The notes: generated from the letters alone by a model not told the origin. 64,000 nt of DNA from Trileptium ribeirensis (GCA_030248225.1 JASANE010005196.1:29171-93170); one strand, 5' to 3'; counted from the stretch's first letter, positions 24,115 to 36,650 are shown. Translations and numbers: made by a program.

Positions 24115-26409
24115 AGCTTTATTGTCTCTTATGGAATTGATATGATGCTCAACAACTGCGAATTTTTAGTTTGTATCTATCTGAATACCTTTTTATAAAT
24201 ATGTAGTCAATAAATCAGGCTGTGAATAGCTGGTAGCAATTCGTAATATATTCGCATTAGTGTATTAATTATTTGCGGACGGAAATGAAAGCAAATATTT
24301 CTCGAAAAATTAGCGAATAACAACGGAATAGTTGCTAATTTTTCGCGAATTTGTGGCAAACGATTCGCGAAAAATTTGCTTTTATTTCTATCCGTAAGTA
24401 GTAACAAGACTTATGTGGTGGGTTTATTGCAACTGGTGAATAAACGTTATTTTTAATTTCACGTAACTTTTTACATGCGGTTATTGTATAAGTAAATGTG
24501 CCTGCTTTGGTTAGTTGTCTATCTCAGATAGATGCTTATCGTGTTCTTTGTGTATAAAAGTGAATTAATATTGGTATTATGTTGGCCTCTCTATTCGATG
24601 AAAATTTTGTCAGCAGCATGAACTGGGATCCTTATTTTGTGGTGAAATGAATGCACCCCACAGTGTAACTGGAAACCCTAGAAAATTAAGTTTTAAAATT
24701 GACTGTTTTGCTTTTAAGTATTGAAATAACATAGCGGGGACCACCTACTGGTCATTTCACTGGGTACTGTAGTACTGCGTACGGCCCCTAAAGATTACTA
24801 GGGCCCTCATAACTTTCTAACGGTGGGGTAGATTTCAAAAAATTACACACTAATCCACTTGTCTCATCAAGCCGACTCGAATGGTACCCAACATGACCAT
24901 ATTCCTAAGAAAAAAAATTTTGGGTTCCCAAGGGGGGACCACTGGGACCTCAAAAAATCGAAAAAAATTTTTGTCAGGGATGTGGGTAAAATGGGTATTT
25001 TCTGAACCAGCTCATCGAGCTGAATCGATTGGTACCAAAATTTTATGTGTAACTTCAAAATTGACGAAATTCCAGCTGTGGGGGGATAACCGAAAAGACC
25101 CGGAATTTCAGCAACCACTGTAAGGTACAAAATATCGATTGGACTTTGTAAACCTGGAATGTCGTACGATCCTGACGTCAGGAAATGTCTGAACGATGGC
25201 AACAAATCTTTGACACACCTCTTTTACAATATCGGCGACACATATATATAAATAATATATATATATACTCCCTATTGTTATTGTTTCGTGTTAGAAACAT
25301 CTCACATGTTTCTAATTCTCTCTAATTCTGTTCATCTTTGCTTCTTAAACTATATTTCTTTCAAATTTTTAAATTAACATAGTCTTAGTAATACAGTGTG
25401 TCTCATAAGTAATAATAAACGTTTAAGCTCCTATAGCAAAATGTCAACGTCGAATAGTGATTCTTATTTTGATTGCACTTAATACTAAAAACTTATCCAT
25501 ATAAATTTTGCACTGCGGACAGACGTCAACCTGTTTTAATAATTTCCTTCAGTCTGAAACACAGAGATCGACAAGCTTTTTTGCCATTTCATGTACTAGA
25601 CATGACGCTTCTTATCGAATAATGTTCTTCAGCTCGCTAAATGTGGCGTATCAGCATTCCTGTGGACACCCCAACAGCAAGAAATCGCTTGACGTTAAAT
25701 AGTGGAAGCCAGCAGACCACTTAGTTCACAATTAAATAGCGGAGCTGGCATATATAGTCAAATTTTGAGTAAAGCAGAATATTACTAGAAACTAAATTAG
25801 TCTAAAACAAAACAGTAGGATTACCTGTCTATTGTATTTGGACGTTTTAGAGTCCTATACGTATCAGACACGCTATATTATGTTATCAGATATATACGTC
25901 TGCTGAGTACTCAGAAGAAAACAATGTATACAAATCGACGGGTACTGCCTACATGAATCAATTAGTATATTTAATTTGCTGTACCATGTTAATATTTTGT
26001 AACCTTCATTGTACGATCACTGCTCAAACTTCTTAAATTTATTTATTTTGTAATAGCAACTACGTTGTTTAACGCGTGCTGACTGTTTCTTCAGAATCAA
26101 CGTTTACTTTGCATTTAGCTGGAATTGCAAGGTGAATTTGAGGTGTTTTTGGTATAAACATATTGTTTTATTGAATAAAATTGTTTTAATTTTTTGGCTC
26201 CGCTAGTTAATGGGGGAACAACGGTGAGGTGGTGCACTAAGATAGTAAAAACAAATGCTTGACTGACTACATAAAACGTTAAACCCATGTCAACTTCAGG
26301 GGCTTCCGTTTTCCCGGCGAAGTATGTATTACATTGATGTGTTTGTTTTCCGTTTTTGCAATTTCTCAAATTAACAAAATATGGGAGGGAAGTCGGGTCA
26401 ACGGGCATT
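24115..26409. other. AT-rich region without a supported gene
   Basis: ORFs are short and lie on both strands. A short TA-rich microsatellite is at about 25230-25270. Nothing else is recognised. Confidence 0.35.
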
Positions 26410-27186
26410 CCTGGATCCCAACATTTCTCTTTCCAAGGTTTTCATTTCAGGAGCTTCCCGTTTCCCACAATTTTCTGTTTCCCCCTGTCATTTCCCGTCA
26501 TTGCGTGTTGCCCCACTTCCCATCGTCTTCTCGTTTTCCTACTTTTGTGTTTCCCAGCATTTTGCCGTTTCGCAACTTTACATTCCCAGAATTTTCTAAG
26601 AACCTGTTTAACTACTTTCTGTTTTAAACATTTTTCATTTCCTGCACTTATTTCAATATTTGTTGGCTTCCTGAGTAACAAGATTCGTGTTTTGGAAAGT
26701 TTCATAGTTTGCCGGTGCCTTGCTATCACGTTTCCATGTGTCGGGCTTCCTAACGTTTTCCAGTTTCGTGTTACCCATTTTCAAACACTGCCGTTTTCTA
26801 AGATTTCTGTAGCCCATTTCCTGTTTCCTTTTATTACTTCACCGTTTTTAAACATTTTCCAGCTTCTACATATAGCTGAATTCTTATATATACATATTTT
26901 ACTGTTTTCCGAACGTGTTTCAGATTTCCCTCGTTCCTAAGCTCCCGATTTCCTAACTTTTCTGTTTCAAACATTTCTTTTCAGCGTTACCCAAGTAATT
27001 AGTTTTCCGTTTCCAAAAATTTTAATGTTTTTATTTCTCAGCATTTCCCATTTGCAGAATTTCCCGTTTTCAAACACTTCCGTTTCCAACGTTTGTGACT
27101 TTTATAGATTGTTGCTAGTTTTACGTTTCCTATTACCTTCACGTCTCACAATTATGCGTTTTGCAACATTTCACGTTTCCGTACAT
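26410..27186 (+). repeat. Pyrimidine-rich satellite, left arm
   Basis: Degenerate short units built from GTTTCCC and AACATTTTCC, almost all T and C on this strand. The array is cut at 27186 by the LTR element and resumes at 53672. Positions 26990-27186 match about 54597-54800, which gives a higher-order period of about 1.1 kb once the element is removed. The 194-codon ORF at 26356-26940 is a compositional artefact. Confidence 0.8.
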
Positions 27187-27260
27187 TGTAACAGCCCGAA
27201 TTTCACAGAATTCGTAAAACGCATACAACGCAACAAATTTCGTAGGGAACAAGAGAAGTG

Positions 27261-27676
27261 GACGACCGGACACCGATGGAGTGTGACCTAAGTATAAGAT
27301 GACCATTGTACAGTATTATTGTCATTGTTATGAAATAAACAATTGTATATCGTTGTATTGTATTTGTAAGGTCACACTCCACTGCCCGAAGGTGCCCGGG
27401 GTGATTTTGGCACCGAAAACGAAAGACAATGATAAAATTAGGGGTGTCCGGTCGATCCTCGTGAAATAAATTGATGCCGTACTGTGTATATAAAACGTTT
27501 TTCGTATTATATTATACATGATGTTGTAATTGTGCGAAAAACGGGTGTGCGTTCGGAGAGGCCGGGGATCAACGGGTGTCATAGGCATTTTTCGTGATGC
27601 AAGAAAACTGGTCGCCCTGGGCCGATCCCAGCGCATACGCCGAAGAGTGGCGGGAATTTACTTGGTAGCTGCTGTG
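27261..27676. other. Segment present only in the 5' LTR
   Basis: The LTRs match up to AAGTGGA and resume at TATACTGTGC; about 400 bases lie between them here and none in the 3' LTR. Within it, CGACCGGACACC (27261) is inverted at 27447-27458 (GGTGTCCGGTCG), and GGAGTGTGACCT is inverted at about 27367-27379. It could be a small foreign element plus flank, or a deletion in the 3' LTR. Confidence 0.55.
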
Positions 27677-28654
27677 CCTATACTGTGCATTATGTATCTG
27701 TAAAATATGCAGTCAAGGATTGGCAGGACGAGTTTACATGTGCATTTGAACAAAATTTTCGGGTTGTAGGAAACAAATTTCGGGTAAGGCGCTATTTTGG
27801 GGTGTAACGATAAAAGTCGATTTTTGAGGCTTTTACTCAACCCTAGGGGAACGAGGGCGACTATATCTCTTAAAGAACTCTTTAGGCTTGTCAAATTGGC
27901 CTGGCGGGTCAAAAAAATTGGATCCCCTAAATACTTACGGATCCCCGAACAGGCGCTTAAGCCTCCAATTTTCTAAGACCTAAAGGGTACCTAAAATACC
28001 CAAAAGTTCCTGATTTTGGAGCCCGGGACACTTATTGGGTCCCACCCTAACCGTTCAGCTGAAGACCGGGCCCGCCCACACCCTCGGGTCCGCTCAGGAT
28101 CCCCTAAACTCAAACGGGACATCAAAATTTGGAATATTCTCCTCCTAAAACGGCCTCTAACGGGCCTCTTATAGGAGCTACGTTAAATCTTAAATTTTCA
28201 TCAGTAGCCGGCCTGCCAGGGCATGATTCTGGTCCTGCCCCCGGCCTACTGTTTTTAGATCACGAGATATCGGCAAAAATGTGCCGATATCCCTATGACC
28301 AAACGACTCTCTGAGCGCCGTTATATATTGCTCCAAAAAGTTTTGCCGCACCGACCAGTGGGCGGTTTTGTTTTCTTGGCGAGCCTCGGCCACGTGTCGC
28401 TGTTTTGATGTAGATGCCATAGCGAGGGCCGGCGACGAGATTGTTTTTGTGTATCCAGCCTACTAGAGCGTTACTGTTTGAACGTTGTTTTCTGCTTTGT
28501 TACGCCGCTTATATGGTGTACATATCTATGTATGTATATGTTTTCGGGCATTTGAAAAGTCTGTCTATAAATATATGTATATGTTTTCGGGCATTTGAAG
28601 AGTCTATCACAGGAATCAGCCAGAAAAGAAGAAGGGGTGGGGGCCTCGAGCGAG

Positions 28655-28662
28655 TATAAAAG
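28655..28662 (+). promoter_or_regulatory. LTR TATA box
   Basis: TATAAAAG in a GC-richer context, preceded by GAGCGAG and followed about 30 bases later by a plausible start region. Conserved at 50736-50743. It would set the start of genomic RNA at about 28685. Confidence 0.7.
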
Positions 28663-28789
28663 CTGGCTACCCGTTAACAAAATGGGACCAGGCGAGTTTC
28701 TTACCCGTGGAAAGTATATAGTTGGTTTTGGCGGTTGTCGCCAATTTTGAAAAATTCGTTTCGTCTTTGTTTTTTTGGTGTTTCTCTTC

Positions 28790-29800
28790 GCCCGGGTGGG
28801 CTCTTCGACGTGCAGCCGTGTGGAAGAGGCCCGGCCGGGCCTTTCGGTCAATGATTTTCGGATTTTCACACCAGACTAGGACTGGAGCAGCCCTTGCCAG
28901 TGCTGGGACGTCCGTTGGATGCCTCGCGCTCCCGTAAGTGCTGCGCCCGCGCTGTGGAGAGGGGAGTTGAGGGTCGGACAAAATTCGAGTCAAAATTGCA
29001 ACAAAAAGGGACGGGAATATCCACCCGTGCTCGATTGGTTCCCCGCTCCCTGGGTTACGTTTATTCTAATGCCCAGGGGGTGAACTGTTTAATGTGTTTA
29101 GTAAGCGTATGTTGTTACTTAATGGAGGTCACAGCGTTGGATTTCAGTTTGAGTGCTCGTCGGGTACAACGCATACGAAAACGATAGGACATGGCCGTGC
29201 AAAATGGTTAAGATAAAACGGGAGACGTGAGTGTCACAGTTCGAGAATCATGGTGGTCACGGAGGGACTCTTCGCACTGCGTGGAAGAGGCCCGCCCGAG
29301 GCTTCTCCGAGTTTTAAAATTTTCTCGCCTAGGCATAGAAATAGGGGCAGCCCTTGCGGGTGTTGGGGTGTCCGTTGGATACCTCGCGCTCCCGTAAGTG
29401 CTGCACCCGCGCTTCTCCGTTGTGAGCTGAGCAGATTGAAAGAAAATTTAGGTTGGCCCTAGGAGCGCTGGCGAATTTTACATGATTAACGCGTAGATAA
29501 AACTGAAGGCTCAGACCTAAATAACGAAGTTCAGACGCTTACTGTTCGGCGGCTCGAAAATTTTTACTGGCTTTAAGGCACGTATGGTAGTCGAAACAAA
29601 TTTTGGACACTGGAAATTTTGTAGTTACGCTTCGCTCGGGTGGACTATTCGACCTGCAGACGCGTGGAAGAGGTCCGCCCGATGCTATTGGCAGACTCTT
29701 CGAGGATATCGCTTAGGCCTAGGCACTGGGGCAGCCCTTGCGGGTGCTGTGGAGTCCGTCGGATGCCTCGCGCTCCCGTAAGTGCTGTGCCCGCGATCTG
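28790..29800 (+). repeat. Three GC-rich LTR modules, each ending at a GTAAGT donor-like site
   Basis: Modules start near 28790, 29262 and 29636. Each contains GTGGAAGAGGCCCGCCCG-like sequence, then GGGCAGCCCTTGCGGGTG-like sequence, then CTCGCGCTCCCGTAAGTGCTG. GTAAGT lies at 28934-28939, 29394-29399 and 29778-29783, downstream of the TATA box and upstream of the poly(A) signal. The 3' LTR keeps the hexamer in modules two and three (51482-51870) but has TTTAAGT in the first. Possible splice donors for subgenomic RNAs. Confidence 0.6.
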
Positions 29801-30192
29801 GGCAGGACAATTTGTCGGAAAACTTAGGTTGGTACCAAAAATGGTGGCAGAATTTTACATGCTCAACGGGAAGGCAAAATGAAGGCTTGAAATAATCACA
29901 AATTTCGGGTTGAGGTTTCCGCGTTTCGAAAAGAGCCCAATTGGAGCTCACAAGACATCATTTCGTCATTCAACGGGAGGCACAAATAAAAGGGGGGTCA
30001 AAATTCTATCATCTTTAAGCTAATCGTTGATGATCGCTCGGGCCCAGGACCGCGCGCGTGGGCTCGGGTCCTGGCCCACCTTTGATGTAAATAATGCAAT
30101 GTCTTTTTACATACACCCGAGTGGGTGACATTTTGTTTTTGTGATCGTGTGCTCATGTTTTTATGCTTTGCCAAAAAAAGGGAAAGCCAAGT

Positions 30193-30198
30193 AATAAA
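30193..30198 (+). terminator. Poly(A) signal AATAAA in 5' LTR
   Basis: AATAAA in the sequence AAGTAATAAAAAATTTTT, conserved in the 3' LTR at 52291. Its place downstream of the TATA box fits the R region end. Other A/T-rich hexamers exist, so the assignment is tentative. Confidence 0.45.
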
Positions 30199-30269
30199 AA
30201 ATTTTTGCGTGTGAAACTTAGTAGGCGAAATAGATTGATTTAAAATCAGGCCCCCTTAGCAAGAATTAC

Positions 30270-30602
30270 ATGACCCCACTAAGGTGTTCAATGTTGGTTG
30301 ACCTAGATCCCCTGTCTTCCTCCAGCACGCGGCCCCAACGACGGTCGCTCCCGTCATGCCGTTTCCCTGTTGCCATGTCGTCGCTCTCCGCCCAAGCATC
30401 TGTTTCGGCTTTGCTAGAATTAAATGTCGGTCAGCCTACCCGCAGCGTTTCCCCAACTCTGCTTGCGCCCGCACCCCATCCGTCCGTCGTCAGCAACGAG
30501 TCTTGGTACAAGTTCTTGAGCTTTAACGCCAACGTCCATCCGTTCCTTGGAGATATATATATTTTAGCCCGAGCAGGCTCAGCGTGTCCGACTCTAAGTT
30601 GA
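30270..30602 (+). CDS. Small ORF in LTR, conserved in both LTRs (110 codons)
   Basis: ATG to stop, Ser/Pro/Ala-rich, no domain recognised. The 3' LTR counterpart (52364-52693, 109 codons) stays open. The only indel between them removes exactly three bases near the start, and most other changes are conservative. It lies after the presumed poly(A) signal in U5, so at the 5' end of genomic RNA it would precede gag. It may be chance openness in a GC-richer stretch. Confidence 0.25.
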   Translation: MTPLRCSMLVDLDPLSSSSTRPQRRSLPSCRFPVAMSSLSAQASVSALLELNVGQPTRSVSPTLLAPAPHPSVVSNESWYKFLSFNANVHPFLGDIYILARAGSACPTLS

Positions 30603-31029
30603 ACTAAGAGACACTGCCCCAACTCCGCGTACTCGGACCCAAGTTTTACATTATAATCCTTAGGCTCACCAAAATCTTGATAAAATGGGCTCCACCGTTA
30701 GGAAATTCTGGTCCTGGCATAGGGCATAAGATTCGATAACCGAAGATGAGAGAAAGACGTGCCAGCCTTATTACCTGTGAGCAGGCTTAGAGGATGACCC
30801 TCACTCAGAGGACCTCCATACCACTGAACACGTGGGCCAATATAGGGGCCAGGTCGAACACCTTGGTAAACCCGCCGAGCAGCCCGCTAAGCTAAGCGGT
30901 TCCCATCGGTCAGACTAGGGTCCACCGGGGAATCGTGTCAGCCGGGGTGTCCGGGCATCACAGTGAAATCCTAGGGTGGTGCAGCTGGGATCCCTTAGGG
31001 CCAGAACTGGTCCTAGCTAGTACATAAAG

Positions 31030-31047
31030 TGGGGGCCACGCCGTGAG
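31030..31047 (+). promoter_or_regulatory. Tentative primer-binding site
   Basis: The sequence starting TGGGGGCCACG lies five bases after the 5' LTR end; an initial TGG would pair with a tRNA CCA end. I cannot name the tRNA, so this rests on position alone. Confidence 0.3.
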
Positions 31048-32769
31048 GCGTCAATAAATTTTGGAGAATAACAGAATACTAAAGTTACCAGGTGAGGGAC
31101 CTCTCGCACGAACCAAGGTCCCTGACCAGGGCTTGGAATCGTGCGGTCTGCTAGCCAATTGAGTTGAAACGTAAGCAATTATAAAGGTCAAGGTCTCATT
31201 TGTATTTATGTGAAGCATTTTAGTTGGTAAGCAATGTCATGTTAGTTGTGTAGTACTTGCAAACACGAGCTGAGCGGTTATGGAACAGCCAAATGTCCTA
31301 GTCCCCAGACGCCGTTGTTTTTGAATTTTCTTAATCGGCCTATGTCCGTTCGACTTTACTTGAGCGAGCTACGTTGCTGGTGCTGAGCATACTTCCTGGT
31401 GAAGGCGTCTGGTGTCTCGGGCCATGTGATGACGTACCGATGGAGGCTAGTATGGCGTGTTTTATGGACGGTGTGAAGTGGATTTGAGGATTATAGTAGC
31501 GTCAGCTGGATAGTCTTGGATACGCTAATTGATGTTAATAGAGAGCCACTATTTCAGGCTGTTACAAATCTTATCGGAATAGTATCGTTACTGTATTTCG
31601 TTATTATTACGTACTCTTGCGGTTACGTGTGTATTCGTCAGCCTACGTCATTAGCTTTCGGGACTGGTTTGGTACGTATTGCCGATTGCATACCAGACCT
31701 TGTACTGTCATACTATCAGTAGACTATTTTCCGGTCGATTGCTTGAGTCCAAACGCTGCTATTATTTACGCGTTTAGCCTCCTAATCGTGACGTTATTTG
31801 CGACGACGTCCAGGACAACTTAACCACGGAACATTGTCGTCTATCGACCCGTTGAGTGACCGAGCCCTTATCGTCATTATTGGAAGTGAGCCCGTGTCGT
31901 GGTTGACCGTGCCTCCAAGTAACTGTGTGGATTGGCCATCATGAACCGCGTCAAGCAAGCTACTTTATTGGATCGGTGCTGACCGAATGTTACGAAGAAA
32001 GCGTCAATCACGAAACTGTAGCGAACCTTCTTGGATCAAGCTGAGTAATGGTCAGTAACTGTTTTATTGTGTATGAAGCTTTTGTAAATTGTACATAGAT
32101 TCATTCTTAATCAATAACAAAATTGTATCGGTGTGCGCATTGGCATAGTTAATTCCTGTAATTGGGTATCTGATCGTTTTTGGTTTTAATAGCACGTACC
32201 TCCCGAATAGGGACCTGGTCAAATTGCCAATAGCAACTGATAGTAGAGGGTTGGTCTTTGAAGAACTGGCTCATCGCTAACTGACCCCGTTCCAGCCTCC
32301 GTGACTTAGACCTCCTTGGGATTTTGATAAGTTTTCCTTGCCAGTTTTGAACCTCTGGGTGTAGAAATCAGTGATCTCATAACGTCGATCATAATTTCAG
32401 ATTTTGACGGCGATACTAACGTAGGTGACCTCGTATTTAAGACTTTAAGTGCAGAGTACGGGGACAACCGTTAAGAAATTATTGAGGGCGACTTGAAACC
32501 GCTGAAGAGATAGAGGTAATACTCCGTAGTGAGCAGTACCAGCAATTAGGGCGAAGCGAAAATTTTACACGATCAGGTACATACATAAGGAATAAGTACA
32601 CGAGTATCATAGTGAACTGAAAATTTGCTCAACAGTAGAGGTTCCGCGGTAAAGTAAGCACATATAGCCGCTTATATACATATTATCATCCGTACCCACG
32701 TCAGACTGAGACAACAGACGCCATACAAACTGAAACAAATAGGAATTGATCATCAAAGTCGGAATCAAA
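31048..32769 (+). other. 1.7-kb untranslated leader
   Basis: No ORF with convincing coding character lies between the LTR and gag. The longest starts at 31516 from a non-ATG codon and is hydrophobic. The stretch probably holds packaging and splicing signals, none of which I can point to. Confidence 0.4.
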
Positions 32770-33464
32770 ATGTCTTTGCCAGCGAGCGTGAATAGGACGC
32801 CAATAAGTAGCGCAGTAGAACAACAAACCTAGGAAGTGGCGCTGCCACTACGGCTGGTAGTACAAATGGACAAGGTCCCAACGCTTCGGGAGACCCTCTA
32901 GTTGCAATTCTGCAGCAGTTGACGTAACGAACCACGACGGCTCCCATAATACAAGTACGTGACATTCCACCGTTTTCAGGAGCCGACGGACCGGACTTTG
33001 AAGCCTGGTTGGCTACATATGACAACTTGACGAACGCAAACGGGTGGACCCTGGACCAGAAGCTAATTTGCTTTCCAACTGTTCTGAAGGGGGAAGCCCT
33101 CAAAATATACGAAAGCTTTCCCGATTGCCAAAAGCAAACTTATGAGGCTCTCTGCTATAATATGGGCTTCATGTACTCATCATCGCAACGGGACGAAGAC
33201 GCTTTAATAACGCTACGCATGCGAGTGCAAGGGGAACGCGAATCCGTTGCACTGCACGGACTGGACTTGCTAAACCTTGTGGACAAAGCGTTCCCGGAGG
33301 TCGAGGGTGAACAACGCGACGCATTACTACAGAAATTCCTCCGACAAGGACTACGACGGGAACTCAAATCTGGCGTAATAGGAAAGACATACCCGTCTTT
33401 TAAACACATGATGGACAAGCTAAAATATAATGAGGACGCTATCCTAGCATCCAGAAAGAGGTAA
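32770..33464 (+). pseudogene. gag: gag, capsid part (broken)
   Basis: The ATG at 32770 has a good context (AAAATGTC). The reading frame is lost by 32830 (TAG), resumes in the frame of 33009 and is stopped again at 32925 (TAA). From 32928 to 33464 it is open and shows a Ty3-type capsid: PPFSGADGPDFEAWL, then a helical domain with LKGEALKIYE, and a C-terminal part with RDEDALITLRMRV, FPEVEGEQRDALL and KFLRQGLRREL. A stop at 33462 separates it from the nucleocapsid frame. In a working element this would form the core around the genome. Confidence 0.8.
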
Positions 33465-33511
33465 TCTGAATACCGGTTCGCAAAAGCAGCCGGTCCAATA
33501 CGGTAAACTGC

Positions 33512-34108
33512 ATGTCACAAGGAGGTGAGAATACCCAACTGGTAGATCAAATCCGCGAAGCTCTAGATGAGAATAAGCGCACTGCAGCCAGTAGCGATGC
33601 TACCATTGCCCGGCTTATTGACCTACTAGATAAGCGCACCGAACAACATCAACTAAACGTAATGATGCAGAATAGTGTGACCCCGGCAGCCGGCGCTAAC
33701 GCTATTTCAGCAGCACCCATAGGCAACCAGTGCTTTCGATGCGGTTTTATAGGACATTTTCCACGGGAATGCCCGTACTACCGAACCGACGTGTATGACC
33801 CACTCCTAAATGAATACACCCACTTATCAACGCGCACAGCCCCAGGCTATATGTCGAATGCACCCGCACCCGTTAACGGTTATCCCAGTGCACCCCCGCA
33901 GTACAGCAATCGTCCCCGTTATCGAGTAATTGAACACCGAGGAACAGGCCGATCCTCGCGATGCGATGAATGGAATCAACAGCGAGGACCTGTATGGTAC
34001 GGGCAGCAAGGATACTACCGCCCTGAACCTGCTTCGAACACGTACGGAAACTATCGCCGAACTGAATACTACAACCGATCGCGTGGCCGCGATAAAAAAC
34101 GAACTTAA
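33512..34108 (+). pseudogene. gag: gag, nucleocapsid part with one CCHC knuckle
   Basis: About 198 codons in a different frame from the capsid part. It starts with a helical, probably coiled-coil stretch, then one zinc knuckle CFRCGFIGHFPREC (about 33731-33772) spaced C-x2-C-x4-H-x4-C, then an Arg/Tyr/Gly-rich tail suited to RNA binding. The listed ATG is internal; the protein should run on from capsid but a frameshift intervenes. The last 179 bases overlap the next ORF in another frame. Confidence 0.8.
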
Positions 34109-36611
34109 CAATTGTCATAATAGCTATAATGCTGCATCCAGCGCACGTTACACACGCCCATCACAACAATTGTCAGCTGAAACAGCACCATTCCGCCCGC
34201 GCACACCTAGCAACGGCTGGAACAACGCCAACCAAGTAGGGGCAGCCCCTCGAGCAAGGCCTTCGCAGGCGCCCATGAGTCAAAATGAATCATCAAGTCG
34301 CCGCAACGCAGGAGTTATGTCAGTAACTCGAGTAGCTGACACCGAGCTCGCGCATCGTTTAGATGTCATGCGACACGAAATGTCAACCTTACAGGAGCGC
34401 GCGGGAGCGGGTTTGAGTGCCCGATCGGCACAAATTAACGCAATGATCACTAGAGGCAGCGCAAAATACGCATATGATGACCTAGACCTTGAAGCGGAAC
34501 ACGAAGGCCAGGATGAATTTGAACCCGAACCAACGCCATATCAACTGAACCTATTGCAAACGAACAGAACACCAGCACGAATATTGCCGCAAGCGACCAG
34601 GTCGTGGGGCGACAATGGGGAATATAACGCAATTGAAAACGAACTAACCAGCGTAGTAGAAATAGGGCGTAATAAGGAACAAACTAACTCTAAAATCGAA
34701 CGGCGCTCGGTTTCACTGTCTCCGACCCCTGGCGCGCAGGGTGTGACTCGTGACCCTGTGAGTAATGGTCGGCCGACCGATTTATATGTATATCCCAAAA
34801 TGGAGTCAGCGCGAAGTGATGGAAACCGAGATACCGAGGGGATGGAGAGGGGAGGAGGAGTTGAGGAACTAATGGAACCAAAGGAACTAATTGTAACTGA
34901 TATTCCGAGTGAGAAATATGGGAGATGGCCGTTGGGAGTTCGGGGGCCGATTAATAGGGCATCCGTGTCTAGCAATGACCCAAACGCTGGCCCATGTAAC
35001 CCATCTCAGGCGGCTGCATATCAGAGGAAACCTAATGGACTTATGGATGCGGAACCTAAGGAACCAATGGAGGATGAACCTAATGGAATGGAACCTAGAG
35101 AGGCGCCGTTCGAACTTCGGGGGCCGATTAATAGGGGTCGCGTGTCAGGCAATGGCTCTAACGCCGGCACGGCACAACCTGGTGAACCCGCGAATTTTCA
35201 CAGGCTTATTCAAAATTGTATATGTGTAGCGGAACCAGAAGAACCTGCGGAGGAATCAGTGAACTTAATGGAACCTAATGGACTTGCCGATACCGAGAAC
35301 CTAGTGGAACCTAACCTAGCGGAACTTAATGGAAGGAATGGAGTACCAAGTAACCTAGCGGAAGGAAACCGAGAACTTAAGGAACTAAATGATCTTAACC
35401 GAGCGAATGCATCCTATACTAAACTGACTCCCACCAATTTGGGCGGCCGTGTGAGGCCCCTGTAGCGTTTCAACAGACCGTGGAAGACCGCAAAGGACAC
35501 TGGTCAGGTGCGATGGAGGCCTTCAGGAAACGGGTCAGCCCGATTGTCCTAACTCTGTTCAAAATTCGAGAGCGTATGTGTACCCTAGAATCTTTAGAGG
35601 CCGATGAAGACCGTAGGTGACACTGGCCAGGAGAAGGGAGGCGTTGGGAAGTGAGCCGTCCTGATGGCCCGAGCTCCGTTCAAAATTGTAATTTATGTGT
35701 AGGATCAAACTCGTGTAGAGCCCGTGGGATCTGACCGGGTCGGAAACTACGGTTTGAGTCTGTCGTGGCATAGCCAATCCAACCGGCAGGTGAATATGTG
35801 TGTGTTCGAATCTGAGTCTGCTGGAACCGATGCCTCCAGCGTGTGTGTAGAACCGGGAGGAGAAGCTGTGCCGCTCGTGAGTGAAAAGGGCTCCAAGCCA
35901 CATGGAGACAAAACTGAGCCGAGTGCCGAAATCATTTCTGACGTAGCTGATCATAGTAGTCGAGCACTAATGAGCCTGATTCTAAATTATAATGACAAGA
36001 TACTGGAACCAAAGGAGCAAGCAGAACTTAATACTGAACCAAGAGAACCAATAACCACTAGCGTAAGCTCGAATATTATGATTGTGACACCCATGATACT
36101 AGAAAGGAGTGCAAACGCCCGAGCAACCAACCGAACAGCAGAACAATCAGTAACACCACCAGAGATAGTGACCTGTTACTTAAGTAGGGACGTAGTGAAG
36201 GAAATTGGATATGGAACGACCGGATTGCCGGTCAACCTGATGGACATAATTGAACAAACACTGGCTACACCTAGATCATTGCGAATTAGACAGCTTTGGG
36301 ACGCCATTGACGTGAATCCCATCACAGAACTTAATGACGATCCGATGGCACAAGTTAAACAGGCCACGCATCCACTAAGCACGCAAACTAATGCACAACA
36401 TAATCTTGATCTCGCGCTAAGAAAGATATTCTCGAATGGCCCTACCGAAGAAAAGGTAGAGCCCATAATTCTACAGGGATTGTCCAACGAGGAGCGGTTG
36501 ATATTACTGGGTCCGGAGTCCGAGTACACGCCCACAATCATAACCCTGGAACCTGGGAAAGTACCCCGCTATTCATTCATACCCCCTCGACTACGCCCGG
36601 GAAGAGAATAA
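33930..36611 (+). pseudogene. Long accessory ORF with internal repeats, function unknown
   Basis: Open in one frame from 33930 to 35465 (511 codons) and, after a short stretch with stops, from 35724 to 36611 (295 codons). The first half is hydrophilic and rich in Glu, Pro and Asn, with recurrent EP(K/N/R)E(L/P)-like words. A ~190-bp segment containing LRGPIN is duplicated at about 34935 and 35117. Further related units lie at 35465-35700, ending CAAAATT plus ATGTGT. The second half is more ordered (LPVNLMDIIEQ, LRIRQLWDAID) and ends RPGRE. No domain recognised. The 179-base overlap with the nucleocapsid frame would allow a +1 shift to make a Gag extension; this is speculation. Confidence 0.55.
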
Positions 36612-36650
36612 GTACTCGCTAGGGCCTTATTTTATCGAAGGGTCATAGCT

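Larger units (their letters stand above)
27187..31024 (+). repeat. 5' LTR
   Basis: 3838 bp; similarity to 49683-53671 by eye is high throughout. It has a segment at 27261-27676 absent from the 3' LTR and lacks the 546-bp MITE found there. It carries a TATA box (28655), three internal repeats ending in GTAAGT, and an AATAAA (30193). If transcription starts at about 28685 and ends at about 30215, U3 is ~1.5 kb, R ~1.5 kb and U5 ~0.8 kb. Confidence 0.85.

Noticed and set aside
26356..26940. 194-codon plus-strand ORF
   Set aside because: Lies in the pyrimidine-rich satellite; the Phe/Ser/Pro-rich product reflects composition, as do ORFs at 55158-55917 and 56506-57073.
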